Origin: Comamonas piscis
GTDB taxonomy: Bacteria; Pseudomonadota; Gammaproteobacteria; Burkholderiales; Burkholderiaceae_C
Assembly (NCBI RefSeq): GCF_014109725.1
Contig: NZ_CP058554.1
Span: 868,001-932,000 of the forward strand
Length of the DNA stretch: 64,000 nt
Direction of reading: 5' to 3'
Part shown: in pieces, positions 34,844-43,285 of the stretch
Layout: each line of letters begins with the position of its first letter
Numbering within the stretch: position 1 is the stretch's first letter
Notes under the pieces: model-generated
Told to the model about the DNA's origin: nothing
Seen by the model: only the letters and a program-made list of their open reading frames with translations
The model's database searches: none
Translations under genes and position numbers: made by a program

Positions 34844-36244
34844 ATGCAAACAAGCCATTCCTGGGATCTGGATCTGGTGGTGATTGGTGGCGGATCGGGG
34901 GGCGTGCGGGCGGCTCGCATGGCGGCAGCGCGGGGCGCCAAGGTGGCGGTGGTGGAATCCAAGGCCATGGGGGGCACCTGCGTCAATGTGGGTTGCATCC
35001 CTAAAAAGCTCTACAGCTATGCCGCAGGCTATGCCGAGGCCTTTGAAGAGGCACGCGGCTATGGCTGGCAAATGCCCGAGACGATTACGCTGGACTGGCA
35101 GGCGCTAAAGGCGGCGCGTGCGCAGGAGATCTCCCGGCTCAATGGCATCTACGAAGGCCTGATGCGCAATGCCAATGTGGAGCGCATTGCAGGCAAGGGC
35201 CGGCTGACGGATGCCCACACCGTGGTGGTGTCTGCTGATGGCGCCGATGTGCGCACCTTGACCGCATCCCATATCCTGATCGCCACCGGCGGGACGCCAG
35301 TACACCCCGAACTGCCAGGCAGCGAGCATGTGATCGTCTCCGACGAGATGTTTGACATGGCCCAGCTGCCGCGCCGCCTGGTGGTCGTGGGCGGTGGCTA
35401 TATCGGCTGCGAGATGGCCAGCATCTTCCACGGCCTGGGCGTGCAGGTGAGCCTGCTGCACCGGGGCGACCAGATCCTGCGCGGTTTTGACGACGAGGTG
35501 CGCAGTTTTGTCGCCGAAGAAATACGCAAGAGCGGCGTGGACCTGCGCCTGAAGGCGGAGGTAAAAGCGATCACCTGCGATGCCGCCAGCGGCGAGCGCA
35601 CATTGACCTTGGCCGATGGAACGGAGCTGAAAGCCGACCAGGTGCTGTATGCCACCGGCCGCAAAGCCAATGTGGTCGGCCTGGGCCTGGAGGCGCTGGG
35701 CATTTCGCTGGACAAGAGCGGCGCCATCGTCGTCGATGCGCAACTGGCGACGTCGCAGCCCAGCGTGCATGCCTTGGGCGATGTGGTGGGGCGCATGGAG
35801 CTGACCCCGGTGGCGCTGGCCGAGGCCATGGCCTGGGTGGACCATATCTGGGGACCGACCCCAGGCAAGACTGCACGGGTGATGGACTATGACAACATCC
35901 CGACGGCGGTGTTCACCCATCCGCAGATCGGTACCGTAGGCCTGACCGAGGCCCAGGCCCGCGAGCGCCATGGGGCGGTGCGCATCTACCGCAGCGATTT
36001 CAAGCCGCTGCGCCACACCCTGTCGGGCCGCAGCGAGCGCTGCCTGGTCAAGCTGGTCGTCGATGACGCCAGCGACAAGGTGGTCGGCCTGCATGTCGTC
36101 GGCGCTGATGCGGCCGAGATCACCCAGGGCTTTGCGGTGGCCATCAAGGCAGGCGCCACCAAGGCGGTGTTTGACCAGACGATTGGCATCCACCCGACGA
36201 TGGCCGAAGAGCTGGTGACCTTGCGCGAAGTAAGCCGCAAGTAA
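34844..36244 (+). CDS. gor: Glutathione-disulfide reductase
   Basis: A 466-residue flavoprotein disulfide reductase. The FAD site GGGSGGV is followed by the redox-active disulfide in GGTCVNVGCIPKK. The NADPH domain has VVGGGYIGCEMA and downstream arginines, including the HRGDQ stretch that fits NADPH preference. The C-terminal interface motif GIHPTMAEELVTL, with the catalytic His-Glu pair, is the glutathione-reductase form. It keeps glutathione reduced in the cytoplasm. The ATG at 34844 has an AGGAG site about 9 bases upstream; an in-frame start 36 codons earlier overlaps the fba terminator and is rejected. Confidence 0.95.
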   Translation: MQTSHSWDLDLVVIGGGSGGVRAARMAAARGAKVAVVESKAMGGTCVNVGCIPKKLYSYAAGYAEAFEEARGYGWQMPETITLDWQALKAARAQEISRLNGIYEGLMRNANVERIAGKGRLTDAHTVVVSADGADVRTLTASHILIATGGTPVHPELPGSEHVIVSDEMFDMAQLPRRLVVVGGGYIGCEMASIFHGLGVQVSLLHRGDQILRGFDDEVRSFVAEEIRKSGVDLRLKAEVKAITCDAASGERTLTLADGTELKADQVLYATGRKANVVGLGLEALGISLDKSGAIVVDAQLATSQPSVHALGDVVGRMELTPVALAEAMAWVDHIWGPTPGKTARVMDYDNIPTAVFTHPQIGTVGLTEAQARERHGAVRIYRSDFKPLRHTLSGRSERCLVKLVVDDASDKVVGLHVVGADAAEITQGFAVAIKAGATKAVFDQTIGIHPTMAEELVTLREVSRK

Positions 36245-36347
36245 GCTTCAGATCGCGCCAGTTGCTGCTATGCAACATCTTATAAATTCTCTCTATAAAG
36301 GGCGCGCGGCTCGGGCATGATACGCGCTCTTTACAGAGGAGATACAT

Positions 36348-37580
36348 ATGAAGGAGTGGGTGTATCCGCGTGAGCGGACCCTGGGCGCCATCACCCTGGT
36401 GTTGGGTCTTTTGGCATGGTTGCTGATTTTGTTGCTGAGCCTCGGCACGGTGCTGATCTACCTGCTCATCGGTTTCATTTTTTATCTCTTTGCGCAGTCG
36501 GCACTCATTGCCTGGCTGCGTGGCACGGCTGTGCGCCTGTCGGACGAGCAGTTCCCCGATCTGTACCTGCAGTACCTGCAGTGCTGCAAAAAGCTGGAGC
36601 TGGTGGACCCGCCCGAAGCCTATCTGCTGCAAGGCGACGGCATGATGAATGCCTTTGCGACCCGCTTCCTGGGCCGCAACTTTGTCATCGTGCTGAGCGA
36701 CACGGTGGACGCGATGCGCTCCTTGCCCGATGGCGTCAACTTCTACTTTGGCCATGAGCTGGGCCATATCAAGCAAGGCCATTTGACCGGCCACTTCTGG
36801 CGCATGCCGGTGCTGTGGCTGCCGCTGCTGGGCGCCGCCTATGCACGGGCCCAGGAATACACCTGCGACCTGCATGGCCGCGCCTGCTGCGAAGGTTCGG
36901 AGTCCGCTGGCCGCGCGCTGTCGGTGCTGGCCGCTGGCGCGCAGAAGTGGAAGACCATCAACCTGGTGCAGTATGCGCGCCAGACGATGAGCAACCGCGG
37001 CTTCTTCCCCGATTTGCATGAGCTGCTGAGCGGCTACCCCTGGCTGACCAAGCGCGTGGCGCGCATGATCAGCCCCGGCCTCAAGATGCCGGGCCGCAAT
37101 CCCTTCTCCTATCTGTTTGCGCTGTTGGTGCCCTATGGCGGCCGGGCCGGTGGTGGGGCCGTGGGCCTGCTGATGGTGGTGGCGATCATCGGCATCGCAG
37201 CTGCCATCGCCATCCCGGCGCTCAAGGGCGGTGCGGGCGGCGGTGCCTTCAGCCAGATGCTGATGCAGGGCATGCAGGCCCCAAAGGGCAAGGAGGCTTT
37301 CGCGAAGGAATGGGCCCAGGCCGAGCCGGTGCGCCAGGCGTTGTCGCGCTACTACCAGACCTATGAAGAGGTACCGGATTCGCTGGCCGATGCCGGTATC
37401 TCGCCGGAGCAGGAAGGAACGCTGATGTATGACAGCGAAGACATGTCGCTGACCGCGATGACCATCCATGGCCAGTTGGAGATGCAACCCATGCAGGGCG
37501 AGGGCGGCAAGGTGGAGTGGCATTGCAGCGCTGATGGCGCCGCGCAACAGTACCTGCCAGCCGGCTGCCAGAGTAAGTGA
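36348..37580 (+). CDS. M48 zinc metalloprotease fused to a type IV pilin-like C-terminal domain
   Basis: A 410-residue two-part protein. Residues 1-60 hold two membrane helices. The M48 (HtpX/Ste24-type) domain has the zinc motif HELGH (136-140) and a distal acidic ligand region QEYTCDLHG (169-177). A third hydrophobic segment at 273-293 reads GLLMVVAIIGIAAAIAIPAL, nearly identical in pattern to the N-terminal helix of type IV pilins, but without the Glu at position 5 and without a prepilin cleavage site. The last 90 residues resemble a pilin globular domain, with a YYQTYEEVPDSLADAGIS helix-strand stretch and a terminal Cys pair (393 and 407; WHCSADG...YLPAGC). Role unknown; it may be an envelope quality-control protease. 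Confidence 0.88.
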   Translation: MKEWVYPRERTLGAITLVLGLLAWLLILLLSLGTVLIYLLIGFIFYLFAQSALIAWLRGTAVRLSDEQFPDLYLQYLQCCKKLELVDPPEAYLLQGDGMMNAFATRFLGRNFVIVLSDTVDAMRSLPDGVNFYFGHELGHIKQGHLTGHFWRMPVLWLPLLGAAYARAQEYTCDLHGRACCEGSESAGRALSVLAAGAQKWKTINLVQYARQTMSNRGFFPDLHELLSGYPWLTKRVARMISPGLKMPGRNPFSYLFALLVPYGGRAGGGAVGLLMVVAIIGIAAAIAIPALKGGAGGGAFSQMLMQGMQAPKGKEAFAKEWAQAEPVRQALSRYYQTYEEVPDSLADAGISPEQEGTLMYDSEDMSLTAMTIHGQLEMQPMQGEGGKVEWHCSADGAAQQYLPAGCQSK

Positions 37581-37733
37581 AGCATTTAGATACATTCATA
37601 GCCAAAGTCTCCTGATTCGGTCCGACGCCCTCCGACAGAATCCGCAACGGCCTTGCTATGATGCGGGGCTTGGCGGTGTGGCGCAGGCCACGCGCTGTCT
37701 GTGGGCCGCCGCTACTGTTTTCAGGATCCGTCT

Positions 37734-38606
37734 ATGTCTTTTTCTGCTGCCCGTTCTCTGTCCTGGCTGGGGTGCGCCGCTGCCGTCGCGGTGCTGAGCG
37801 CCTGCGCGCCGCTGCCATCCCGTGTGGAGCCGGTGGGCCGTACCTTGGTGTCGCTGGACCAGAACGCCGATCTGCAATGGGCCTACTGGGGCACGGACAA
37901 CGAGGTGCTCGACGTGCTGCCCGAGGACCTGGCCAAGGACAAGCCCCTGCAGGCCCGGCTCTGGCAGATGCGCACCAAGGTCGGAGAACTGGTCGGCGTG
38001 ATGTCGCTGCGCTCCAATGTCGATGACCTGAACAACAGGAACACCGTCTGGACCCAGGACTGCCCCAAGCAAAAGGGCGTGCTGGTCGAGCGTACCCAGG
38101 GCTTGAACATTGGCCGCGTGGACTGCCTGCGCGTCAAGCGCACCGCCAACAGCAGCGACTGGCTGGCGCAAAACGATGCATCCATGGCGTCCCGCCTGGA
38201 AAGCGCCGGTGTCTACTTTGCGCGTCCGGTGGCCTATGTGTCCTACCAGTTCAGCACCAGCAATGGTGGCTATGTCGAAGCGCAGGTGCTGGTGGACCAG
38301 CGCCTGGTGCGCCCGCCTATCCGCAGCAGTGTGGATTTTCTGGCCGCCGGCCGCTCGCTGGACCGCTGGGCCCAGGACCTGGCCCGCTCCATGCGTGAGA
38401 GCACCGGTTACTTCAACGGCGTGCTGACGGTGCCGCCTTTCCCGTATGAGATCGACCAGCAGCCATACTACGAGACCAAGCAGGACGACTCCGATACGCT
38501 GTTTGCCAAGGAAACACCCAACCCGCAGGCCGCTCAGGAGAAAGCAGCTTCGGTCGTTGCACCTGCAGGGACAGCACCTGCCGGGGCAGCACCCGCCAAG
38601 CGCTGA
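37734..38606 (+). CDS. Predicted outer-membrane lipoprotein, family not recognised
   Basis: A 290-residue protein with a lipoprotein signal: MSFSAARSLSWLGCAAAVAVL then the lipobox LSAC, with Cys 24 as the lipidated residue. The mature part has no membrane helix. It contains QARLWQMRTKVGELVGVMSLRS, two Cys residues (DCPKQ and DCLRV) that could form a disulfide, and ends in an Ala/Pro/Gly-rich low-complexity tail of about 30 residues. I do not recognise a family. It follows the M48 gene by 153 bp and is closed by a strong terminator, so it may be a separate single-gene unit. Confidence 0.75.
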   Translation: MSFSAARSLSWLGCAAAVAVLSACAPLPSRVEPVGRTLVSLDQNADLQWAYWGTDNEVLDVLPEDLAKDKPLQARLWQMRTKVGELVGVMSLRSNVDDLNNRNTVWTQDCPKQKGVLVERTQGLNIGRVDCLRVKRTANSSDWLAQNDASMASRLESAGVYFARPVAYVSYQFSTSNGGYVEAQVLVDQRLVRPPIRSSVDFLAAGRSLDRWAQDLARSMRESTGYFNGVLTVPPFPYEIDQQPYYETKQDDSDTLFAKETPNPQAAQEKAASVVAPAGTAPAGAAPAKR

Positions 38607-38627
38607 TCGTTTCCTGCGCTCAGCAGC

Positions 38628-38656
38628 AGCCATGGCCTCGGCCATGGCTTTTTTTT
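38628..38656 (+). terminator. Intrinsic terminator after the lipoprotein gene
   Basis: AGCCATGGCC (38628-38637) and GGCCATGGCT (38640-38649) form a perfect 10-bp stem with a two-base spacer, followed by eight Ts. It lies 21 bp after the stop codon. Confidence 0.92.
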
Positions 38657-38793
38657 GCCTTTTTACGGGTATATCCAGACTTGGAATGCGCCGAGAATTT
38701 GCACAATAGGGCGAGATCGAACAACATGGCTCAACAGCAAGCCGGGCGCACAGGGCGCCGGCACGCGCTGTATGACCGACAGGAGACTTGTGC

Positions 38794-40482
38794 ATGACCG
38801 AACGCCCATGGCTGGCCGCTTACCCACCAGAGATTCCCGAGGACATCGACCCCGAGCGCATTCCCACCTTGGTGCAACTGCTCAACCAGGCCTTTATCCA
38901 GTATGCCGACCGCACGGCGCTGCACTTCATGGGGGCGCGCTTCAGCTACCGCCAGCTCGATGACTACAGCGTGGCACTGGCCGCCTACCTGCAAACCTTG
39001 TCGCTGAGCAAGGGCGACCGCGTGGCGCTGATGATGCCCAATGTGCCGCAGTACGCGGCGGCGGTTGCGGCCGTGTTGCGCGCCGGGCTGGTGGTGGTCA
39101 ATGTCAACCCGCTCTACACCGCCTCCGAGTTGGACCACCAGCTCAAGGACAGCGGCGCCAAGGTGATGGTCGTGCTGGAGAACTTCGGCGCCACCGTGCA
39201 GAACTGCCCGGCCCACCGCCAGCTTGACAAGATCATTGTCTGCAGCATGGGCGATTGCCTGGGCCTGATCAAGGGCAGCATCGTCAACTATGTGGTGCGC
39301 CACAGCAAGAAGCTGGTGGCACCATTTACCCTGGAGCGCAGCATCCGCTACCCCGATGCGATCCGCGAAGGCGAGCGCCATGCCTTTGCGCCGGTCGAAG
39401 TGGGGCCCGACGATGTGGCCGCGCTGCAGTACACCGGCGGCACCACCGGCGTGGCCAAGGGCGCCGTGTTGCTGCACCGCAACCTGGGCGCCAATGTGTT
39501 GCAGGTGCAAGCCTGGTATGGGCCGGCGCTCAAGACCATTTCGCAGGGCGAGCAACCGCTCTGCGTTTGCGCGCTGCCGCTCTACCATATCTTCGCGTTC
39601 ACGGTCTGTTTTCTGCTGTCCATGCGGCTGGGCCACCAGGTGCTGCTGATCCCCAATCCGCGCGACATGAAGGCGGTGCTGGGCGAGCTGGGCAAGTACG
39701 AGTTCCATACCCTGCCAGCGGTCAACACCTTGTTCAATGGCCTGATGAGCCACCCCGATTTCGACAAGGTGAACTGGAAGAACCTGCGCGTGGTCGTTGG
39801 CGGTGGCGCGGCGGTGCAGTCGTCCGTGGCCGAGCGCTGGCTGCAGCGCGCCGGCCAGCCTATCGTCGAGGGCTATGGCCTGTCCGAAACCAGCCCGGTG
39901 GCCAGCTGCAACTTTGTCGGCACCGGCCAGAAGGCCTCGGGCTCCATCGGCTACCCGATGCCGGGCACCGACATGGCGATCTTGGACGATGCCGGCGAGC
40001 CGGTGGCGCAGGGTGAGCGCGGTGAGGTCTGCATACGCGGCCCGCAGGTGATGGCCGGCTACTGGCAGCGCCCGGACGAAACCGCCAAATCCATGACCGA
40101 GGATGGATTCTTCCGCTCGGGCGACATCGGCATCATGGAGCCCGATGGCATGTTCCGCATCGTCGACCGCAAGAAGGACATGGTGCTGGTCAGCGGCTTC
40201 AACGTCTACCCCAATGAGGTCGAAGACGTGGCAGCCTCCTTCCCCGGCGTGGCCGAATGTGCGGTGGTCGGTGTGCCCGATGAGAAGACCGGCGAGGCGA
40301 TCAAGCTGGTGGTCGTGCGCAAATCGGCCGACGTGACCGAAGCACAATTGCGCGCCCATTGCGCCGAGCACCTGACCGGCTACAAGCGGCCCAAGTACAT
40401 CGAGTTCCGCGACAACCTGCCCAAGACCCCGGTCGGCAAGATCCTGCGGCGCGAGCTGCGCGACGAAACCACCAAGGCCTAA
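38794..40482 (+). CDS. fadD: Long-chain fatty acid-CoA ligase
   Basis: A 562-residue acyl-CoA synthetase of the ANL superfamily, which activates fatty acids with ATP and CoA for beta-oxidation. The phosphate-binding loop YTGGTTGVAKGA, the adenine motif EGYGLSETSPV, the TGD-type motif FRSGDIG, the hinge DRKKDMVLVSGFNVYPNEVE with the FACS signature and the catalytic Lys in PKTPVGKILRRELR are all visible. Length matches E. coli FadD (561). The ATG at 38794 has an AGGAGA site 8 bases upstream. It stands alone between terminators. Confidence 0.95.
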   Translation: MTERPWLAAYPPEIPEDIDPERIPTLVQLLNQAFIQYADRTALHFMGARFSYRQLDDYSVALAAYLQTLSLSKGDRVALMMPNVPQYAAAVAAVLRAGLVVVNVNPLYTASELDHQLKDSGAKVMVVLENFGATVQNCPAHRQLDKIIVCSMGDCLGLIKGSIVNYVVRHSKKLVAPFTLERSIRYPDAIREGERHAFAPVEVGPDDVAALQYTGGTTGVAKGAVLLHRNLGANVLQVQAWYGPALKTISQGEQPLCVCALPLYHIFAFTVCFLLSMRLGHQVLLIPNPRDMKAVLGELGKYEFHTLPAVNTLFNGLMSHPDFDKVNWKNLRVVVGGGAAVQSSVAERWLQRAGQPIVEGYGLSETSPVASCNFVGTGQKASGSIGYPMPGTDMAILDDAGEPVAQGERGEVCIRGPQVMAGYWQRPDETAKSMTEDGFFRSGDIGIMEPDGMFRIVDRKKDMVLVSGFNVYPNEVEDVAASFPGVAECAVVGVPDEKTGEAIKLVVVRKSADVTEAQLRAHCAEHLTGYKRPKYIEFRDNLPKTPVGKILRRELRDETTKA

Positions 40483-40514
40483 AGAGTCAGTCCTTCACCG
40501 CCGACCCACCCGAC

Positions 40515-40556
40515 AAAGCGGAGATTGCAGCGACAATCTCCGCTTTGCTGTTTTTT
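40515..40556 (+). terminator. Intrinsic terminator after fadD
   Basis: AAAGCGGAGATTG (40515-40527) pairs perfectly with CAATCTCCGCTTT (40534-40546), a 13-bp stem with a 6-nt loop, followed by GCTG and six Ts. It lies between the fadD stop and the mtnN GTG start, only 12 bases before it. Confidence 0.9.
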
Positions 40557-40567
40557 AAGAGTACGAC

Positions 40568-41317
40568 GTGATCCTCGCCATTCTCAGCGCCCTCCCCGAG
40601 GAACAGGCCGGCATTGCCGCGCTGCTGTCCGATGCCAGTGCCACGGACTACGCTGGCCGCCGCTATACCTGCGGCCAGCTACACGGCCATGCGGTGGTGC
40701 TGGCGCTGTCGGGCATTGGCAAGGTGGCGGCGGCCAGCACGGCTGCCACCTTGATCGAGCGCTTTGGTGCCCAGGCCATTGTTTTTACCGGTGTAGCTGG
40801 TGGCCTGGGTGATGGCGTACAAGTGGGCGATGTGGTGGTGGCCAGCAGCTATGCACAGCACGACATGGATGCCTCGCCGATCTTCCCGCGCTATGAGGTG
40901 CCCGGCTATGGCCGCGCCCGCTTTGACTGCGATGCCGCGCTGAGCGCGCAGCTGGCGGTGGCCGTGCAGCAATGCCTGGCTAGCGATGCAGCAGCCTGGA
41001 CGGCCGAGCTGGGCCTGCCCGCGCCGCGCATGCACCAGGGCCTGGTCGTCAGCGGCGACCGCTTTGTCAGCAGTGCCGCCGAGGTGCAGGCCCTGCGCAG
41101 TGGCTTACAGGCAGTCGGTATGGATGCCCTGGCGGTCGAGATGGAAGGCGCCGCCGTCGCCCAGGTCTGCGCCGACCATGGCCTGCCCTTTGCGGCCATG
41201 CGCAGCATCTCCGACCGGGCCGATGACAGCGCGCACCTGGACTTTCCCGTGTTTGTGCAGACGGTGGCCAGCCGCTATGCAGTGGCCATCGTGCAGCAGT
41301 GGTTGGCAGCGCGCTAG
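40568..41317 (+). CDS. mtnN: 5'-methylthioadenosine/S-adenosylhomocysteine nucleosidase
   Basis: A 249-residue nucleosidase that splits adenine from methylthioadenosine and S-adenosylhomocysteine, clearing by-products of methylation, polyamine synthesis and signalling. The start ILAILSALPEEQAGI matches the family, as do LSGIGKVAAAS, VFTGVAGGL and VEMEGAAVAQVC, which holds the ribose-binding Glu, and SDRAD with the catalytic Asp. The GTG at 40568 is the only sensible start and lies just after the fadD terminator, so its promoter must overlap that hairpin or expression depends on read-through. Confidence 0.93.
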   Translation: MILAILSALPEEQAGIAALLSDASATDYAGRRYTCGQLHGHAVVLALSGIGKVAAASTAATLIERFGAQAIVFTGVAGGLGDGVQVGDVVVASSYAQHDMDASPIFPRYEVPGYGRARFDCDAALSAQLAVAVQQCLASDAAAWTAELGLPAPRMHQGLVVSGDRFVSSAAEVQALRSGLQAVGMDALAVEMEGAAVAQVCADHGLPFAAMRSISDRADDSAHLDFPVFVQTVASRYAVAIVQQWLAAR

Positions 41318-41351
41318 CCGCTGTCCGCTAACGGCGAAGGCCCAATGGGCG

Positions 41352-42347
41352 CTACAGCCGCTCAATCCCGGCCATGTCCACCCACTTGGCCCAGCGGCGG
41401 ATGTCGTCCTGAATGAAGCGCTGCAGGTCGGGCCCAGAGCGCCACTGGTTCTCAAAGCCGCGTGCTGAAAAAGCCTGCTGAACCGCGCTGTCGGCCATGG
41501 CCTGCTGCAGCGCACGGCCCATGCCCTCGACTGCCACGGCCGGTGTTCCTGCGGGCGCGGCCAGGCCAAACCAGCCCTGCACTTCGAGCCCCGGAACCAC
41601 GGTTTGGGCGGCAGGCACCTGGGCCAAAGTCGGCAGCGGTTGGGGGCTGGACACGGCAATAGGGCGCAGCCGGTCATTTTGCAGCGCCGGTGCGGCAGAC
41701 AGGGTATCGATAAAGACAAAATCCAACTGGCCGCCCATCAGGTCGGTCAGGATCTGGGTGACCGACTTGTAGGAAGCACCTTGGAAGTCGAGCTTGGCCA
41801 GCACACGCAGCAGCTCGGCAGGCACTTGGGAGGATGAGCTGTAGTAGCCGTAGTTCAGCTTGCCAGGCTGGCTGCGCGCCGCCGCTACCAACTCGGGCAG
41901 GGAGCGGAAGGGGGCGTTGGCGCGCACCAGCAGCACGGAGCTGAAGCGGCCAAACATGCCGATCTGCACAAAATCTTTGAGCGGGTCGTAGCGCAGGTGG
42001 CGGTAGAGCGAGACATTGGCGGCATGCGTGGAGTTGCTGGTCAGCATGAAGGTGTAGCCATCCGCGGCCGCGCTTTTGGTGGCCAGGGTGCCGAGAATGC
42101 CCGCCGCGCCGGACCGGTTGTCCACGACCACGGTAGCACCGGGCAGCGTGCGCGGTATATGGTTGGCGAAGGTGCGGGCGATGAAATCGGCGGCGCCGCC
42201 CGAGGCGGAGGGCACGATGATGCTGATGGGCCTGGCCGTGGGCCAGTCGCTGCCGCTGGCGTAGGCGCGGGCCAACGGCAGGCCAGCCAAGGACAGGCTG
42301 GCCATGCCTTGCAACAGGCGGCGGCGGGAAGGGTTGGGGCTAGGCAT
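41352..42347 (-). CDS. Bug/TctC-family solute-binding protein, Tat-type signal
   Basis: A 331-residue periplasmic receptor. The signal peptide carries the RRRLLQG twin-arginine-like motif and ends near AYA (about residue 30). The mature part follows the Bug pattern: RPISIIVPSASGGAADFIARTFA, VVVDNRSGAAGILGT (first pocket loop), YGYYSSSSQVPAELL (second loop) and DLMGGQLDFVFID. Typical ligands are carboxylates. There are no TctA/TctB genes nearby. It is encoded 19 bp downstream of an alpha/beta hydrolase on the same strand, with a divergent LysR gene beyond, which suggests uptake of a hydrolysable or carboxylated compound under LysR control. The longer frame to 42530 is spurious. Confidence 0.9.
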   Translation of the reverse strand: MPSPNPSRRRLLQGMASLSLAGLPLARAYASGSDWPTARPISIIVPSASGGAADFIARTFANHIPRTLPGATVVVDNRSGAAGILGTLATKSAAADGYTFMLTSNSTHAANVSLYRHLRYDPLKDFVQIGMFGRFSSVLLVRANAPFRSLPELVAAARSQPGKLNYGYYSSSSQVPAELLRVLAKLDFQGASYKSVTQILTDLMGGQLDFVFIDTLSAAPALQNDRLRPIAVSSPQPLPTLAQVPAAQTVVPGLEVQGWFGLAAPAGTPAVAVEGMGRALQQAMADSAVQQAFSARGFENQWRSGPDLQRFIQDDIRRWAKWVDMAGIERL

Positions 42348-42366
42348 GGCGGGTCTCCTGGGTTTT

Positions 42367-43206
42367 TTAAGTGAGGCTGGCGGGGTGCGGGAACCTGGTG
42401 CTGCGCAGGCTCTGCAGAAAGGGATGCAGGGCCTGCAGGTACTGCGGCGGGCAATCCACCATCGGGGTATGGCCACCGGGCAGCAACTGAAGCTGGGCAT
42501 GGCCGATGCAGGCTGCCAGCTCCTGGGCATCGGCCACGCTGCGGCGCTGGTCGCGCTCGCCGTGCAGCACCAGCACGGGGCATTGCAGTGACGGCAACTG
42601 CGCGCTCAGGTCCACGGCGCGCAGACCTTCCAGGCTTTGCAGCAAGGCCGCAGGCGGCAGGCTGGCAAGGTAGTGGCACAGCTGCTGCCACAGCGCGGAG
42701 GGTGGCGGTGATGCGAAGCAGGCTTGCAGAAACGCCTGTTGGGCGCTATGGGTCCATGCCTCGCGCACCCGTTGGGGAAAGCCGGGGTCTCCATGGTGGC
42801 GGCTGTGGGCACCGGTGTTGCCGGTCACCACGCCTGCCAGCGGCAGCTGCGGCTGCAGTGCGGTCATCAGCGCCAGCGCGCCCCCCACGGAGTAACCCAG
42901 CAGCACCACCGGTCCGGCCTCTCGGTCCTGAACGCGCGCGCGCAAACCATCGGCCAAGCGCTGCGCCACCGCAGACGGATCGCAGGAATAGGGGCTGTGC
43001 GGAGGCTGGGCCCAGTCCACAGGCTGTACCGTCCAGCCCGGGGCGTACAGCGCGCCCAGCACTGCAGGGCTGCAGCCAGCGCCTGGCAGCGCCACCAGCA
43101 GGGGTCCGGCAAGCGCCGCCCAGTCGATGGCATCCAGCGGGGCCGGTGGGCGGCGCTGGGCCAAGGCCTCTGGGGCGTCGTCAGGGAAAAGGGAAGTCAC
43201 AGACAT
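42367..43206 (-). CDS. Alpha/beta-fold hydrolase
   Basis: A 279-residue hydrolase. The oxyanion region LLVALPGAGCSP is followed by the nucleophile elbow GYSVGG (Ser of GxSxG). The acid Asp lies in HGERDQRRS and the catalytic His in PGGHTPMVD. It is a general esterase/lactonase-type fold with unknown substrate. The gene is the first of a minus-strand pair with the Bug receptor and starts 80 bp from the divergent LysR gene. The arrangement suggests a small catabolic or transport operon. Confidence 0.87.
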   Translation of the reverse strand: MSVTSLFPDDAPEALAQRRPPAPLDAIDWAALAGPLLVALPGAGCSPAVLGALYAPGWTVQPVDWAQPPHSPYSCDPSAVAQRLADGLRARVQDREAGPVVLLGYSVGGALALMTALQPQLPLAGVVTGNTGAHSRHHGDPGFPQRVREAWTHSAQQAFLQACFASPPPSALWQQLCHYLASLPPAALLQSLEGLRAVDLSAQLPSLQCPVLVLHGERDQRRSVADAQELAACIGHAQLQLLPGGHTPMVDCPPQYLQALHPFLQSLRSTRFPHPASLT

Positions 43207-43252
43207 GGCGCCATCGTAGTCAGCCCAGGCCTATGGACATAGGGAATAATAT

Positions 43253-43266
43253 TTATCTTTTGATAA
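43253..43266. promoter_or_regulatory. Putative LysR-binding palindrome (T-N11-A)
   Basis: TTATC-TTTT-GATAA (43253-43266) is a perfect inverted repeat in the 80-bp gap between the hydrolase and the lysR gene, and contains a T-N11-A spacing (43254 to 43266). LysR regulators use such sites to control the divergent target and themselves. It lies 20 bp before the lysR start. Confidence 0.6.
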
Positions 43267-43285
43267 GTAAAAGGAATCAGCCACC

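Noticed and set aside
33402..34853. 483-codon minus-strand frame opposite fba
   Set aside because: Antisense shadow of a highly biased housekeeping gene; no recognisable motif.
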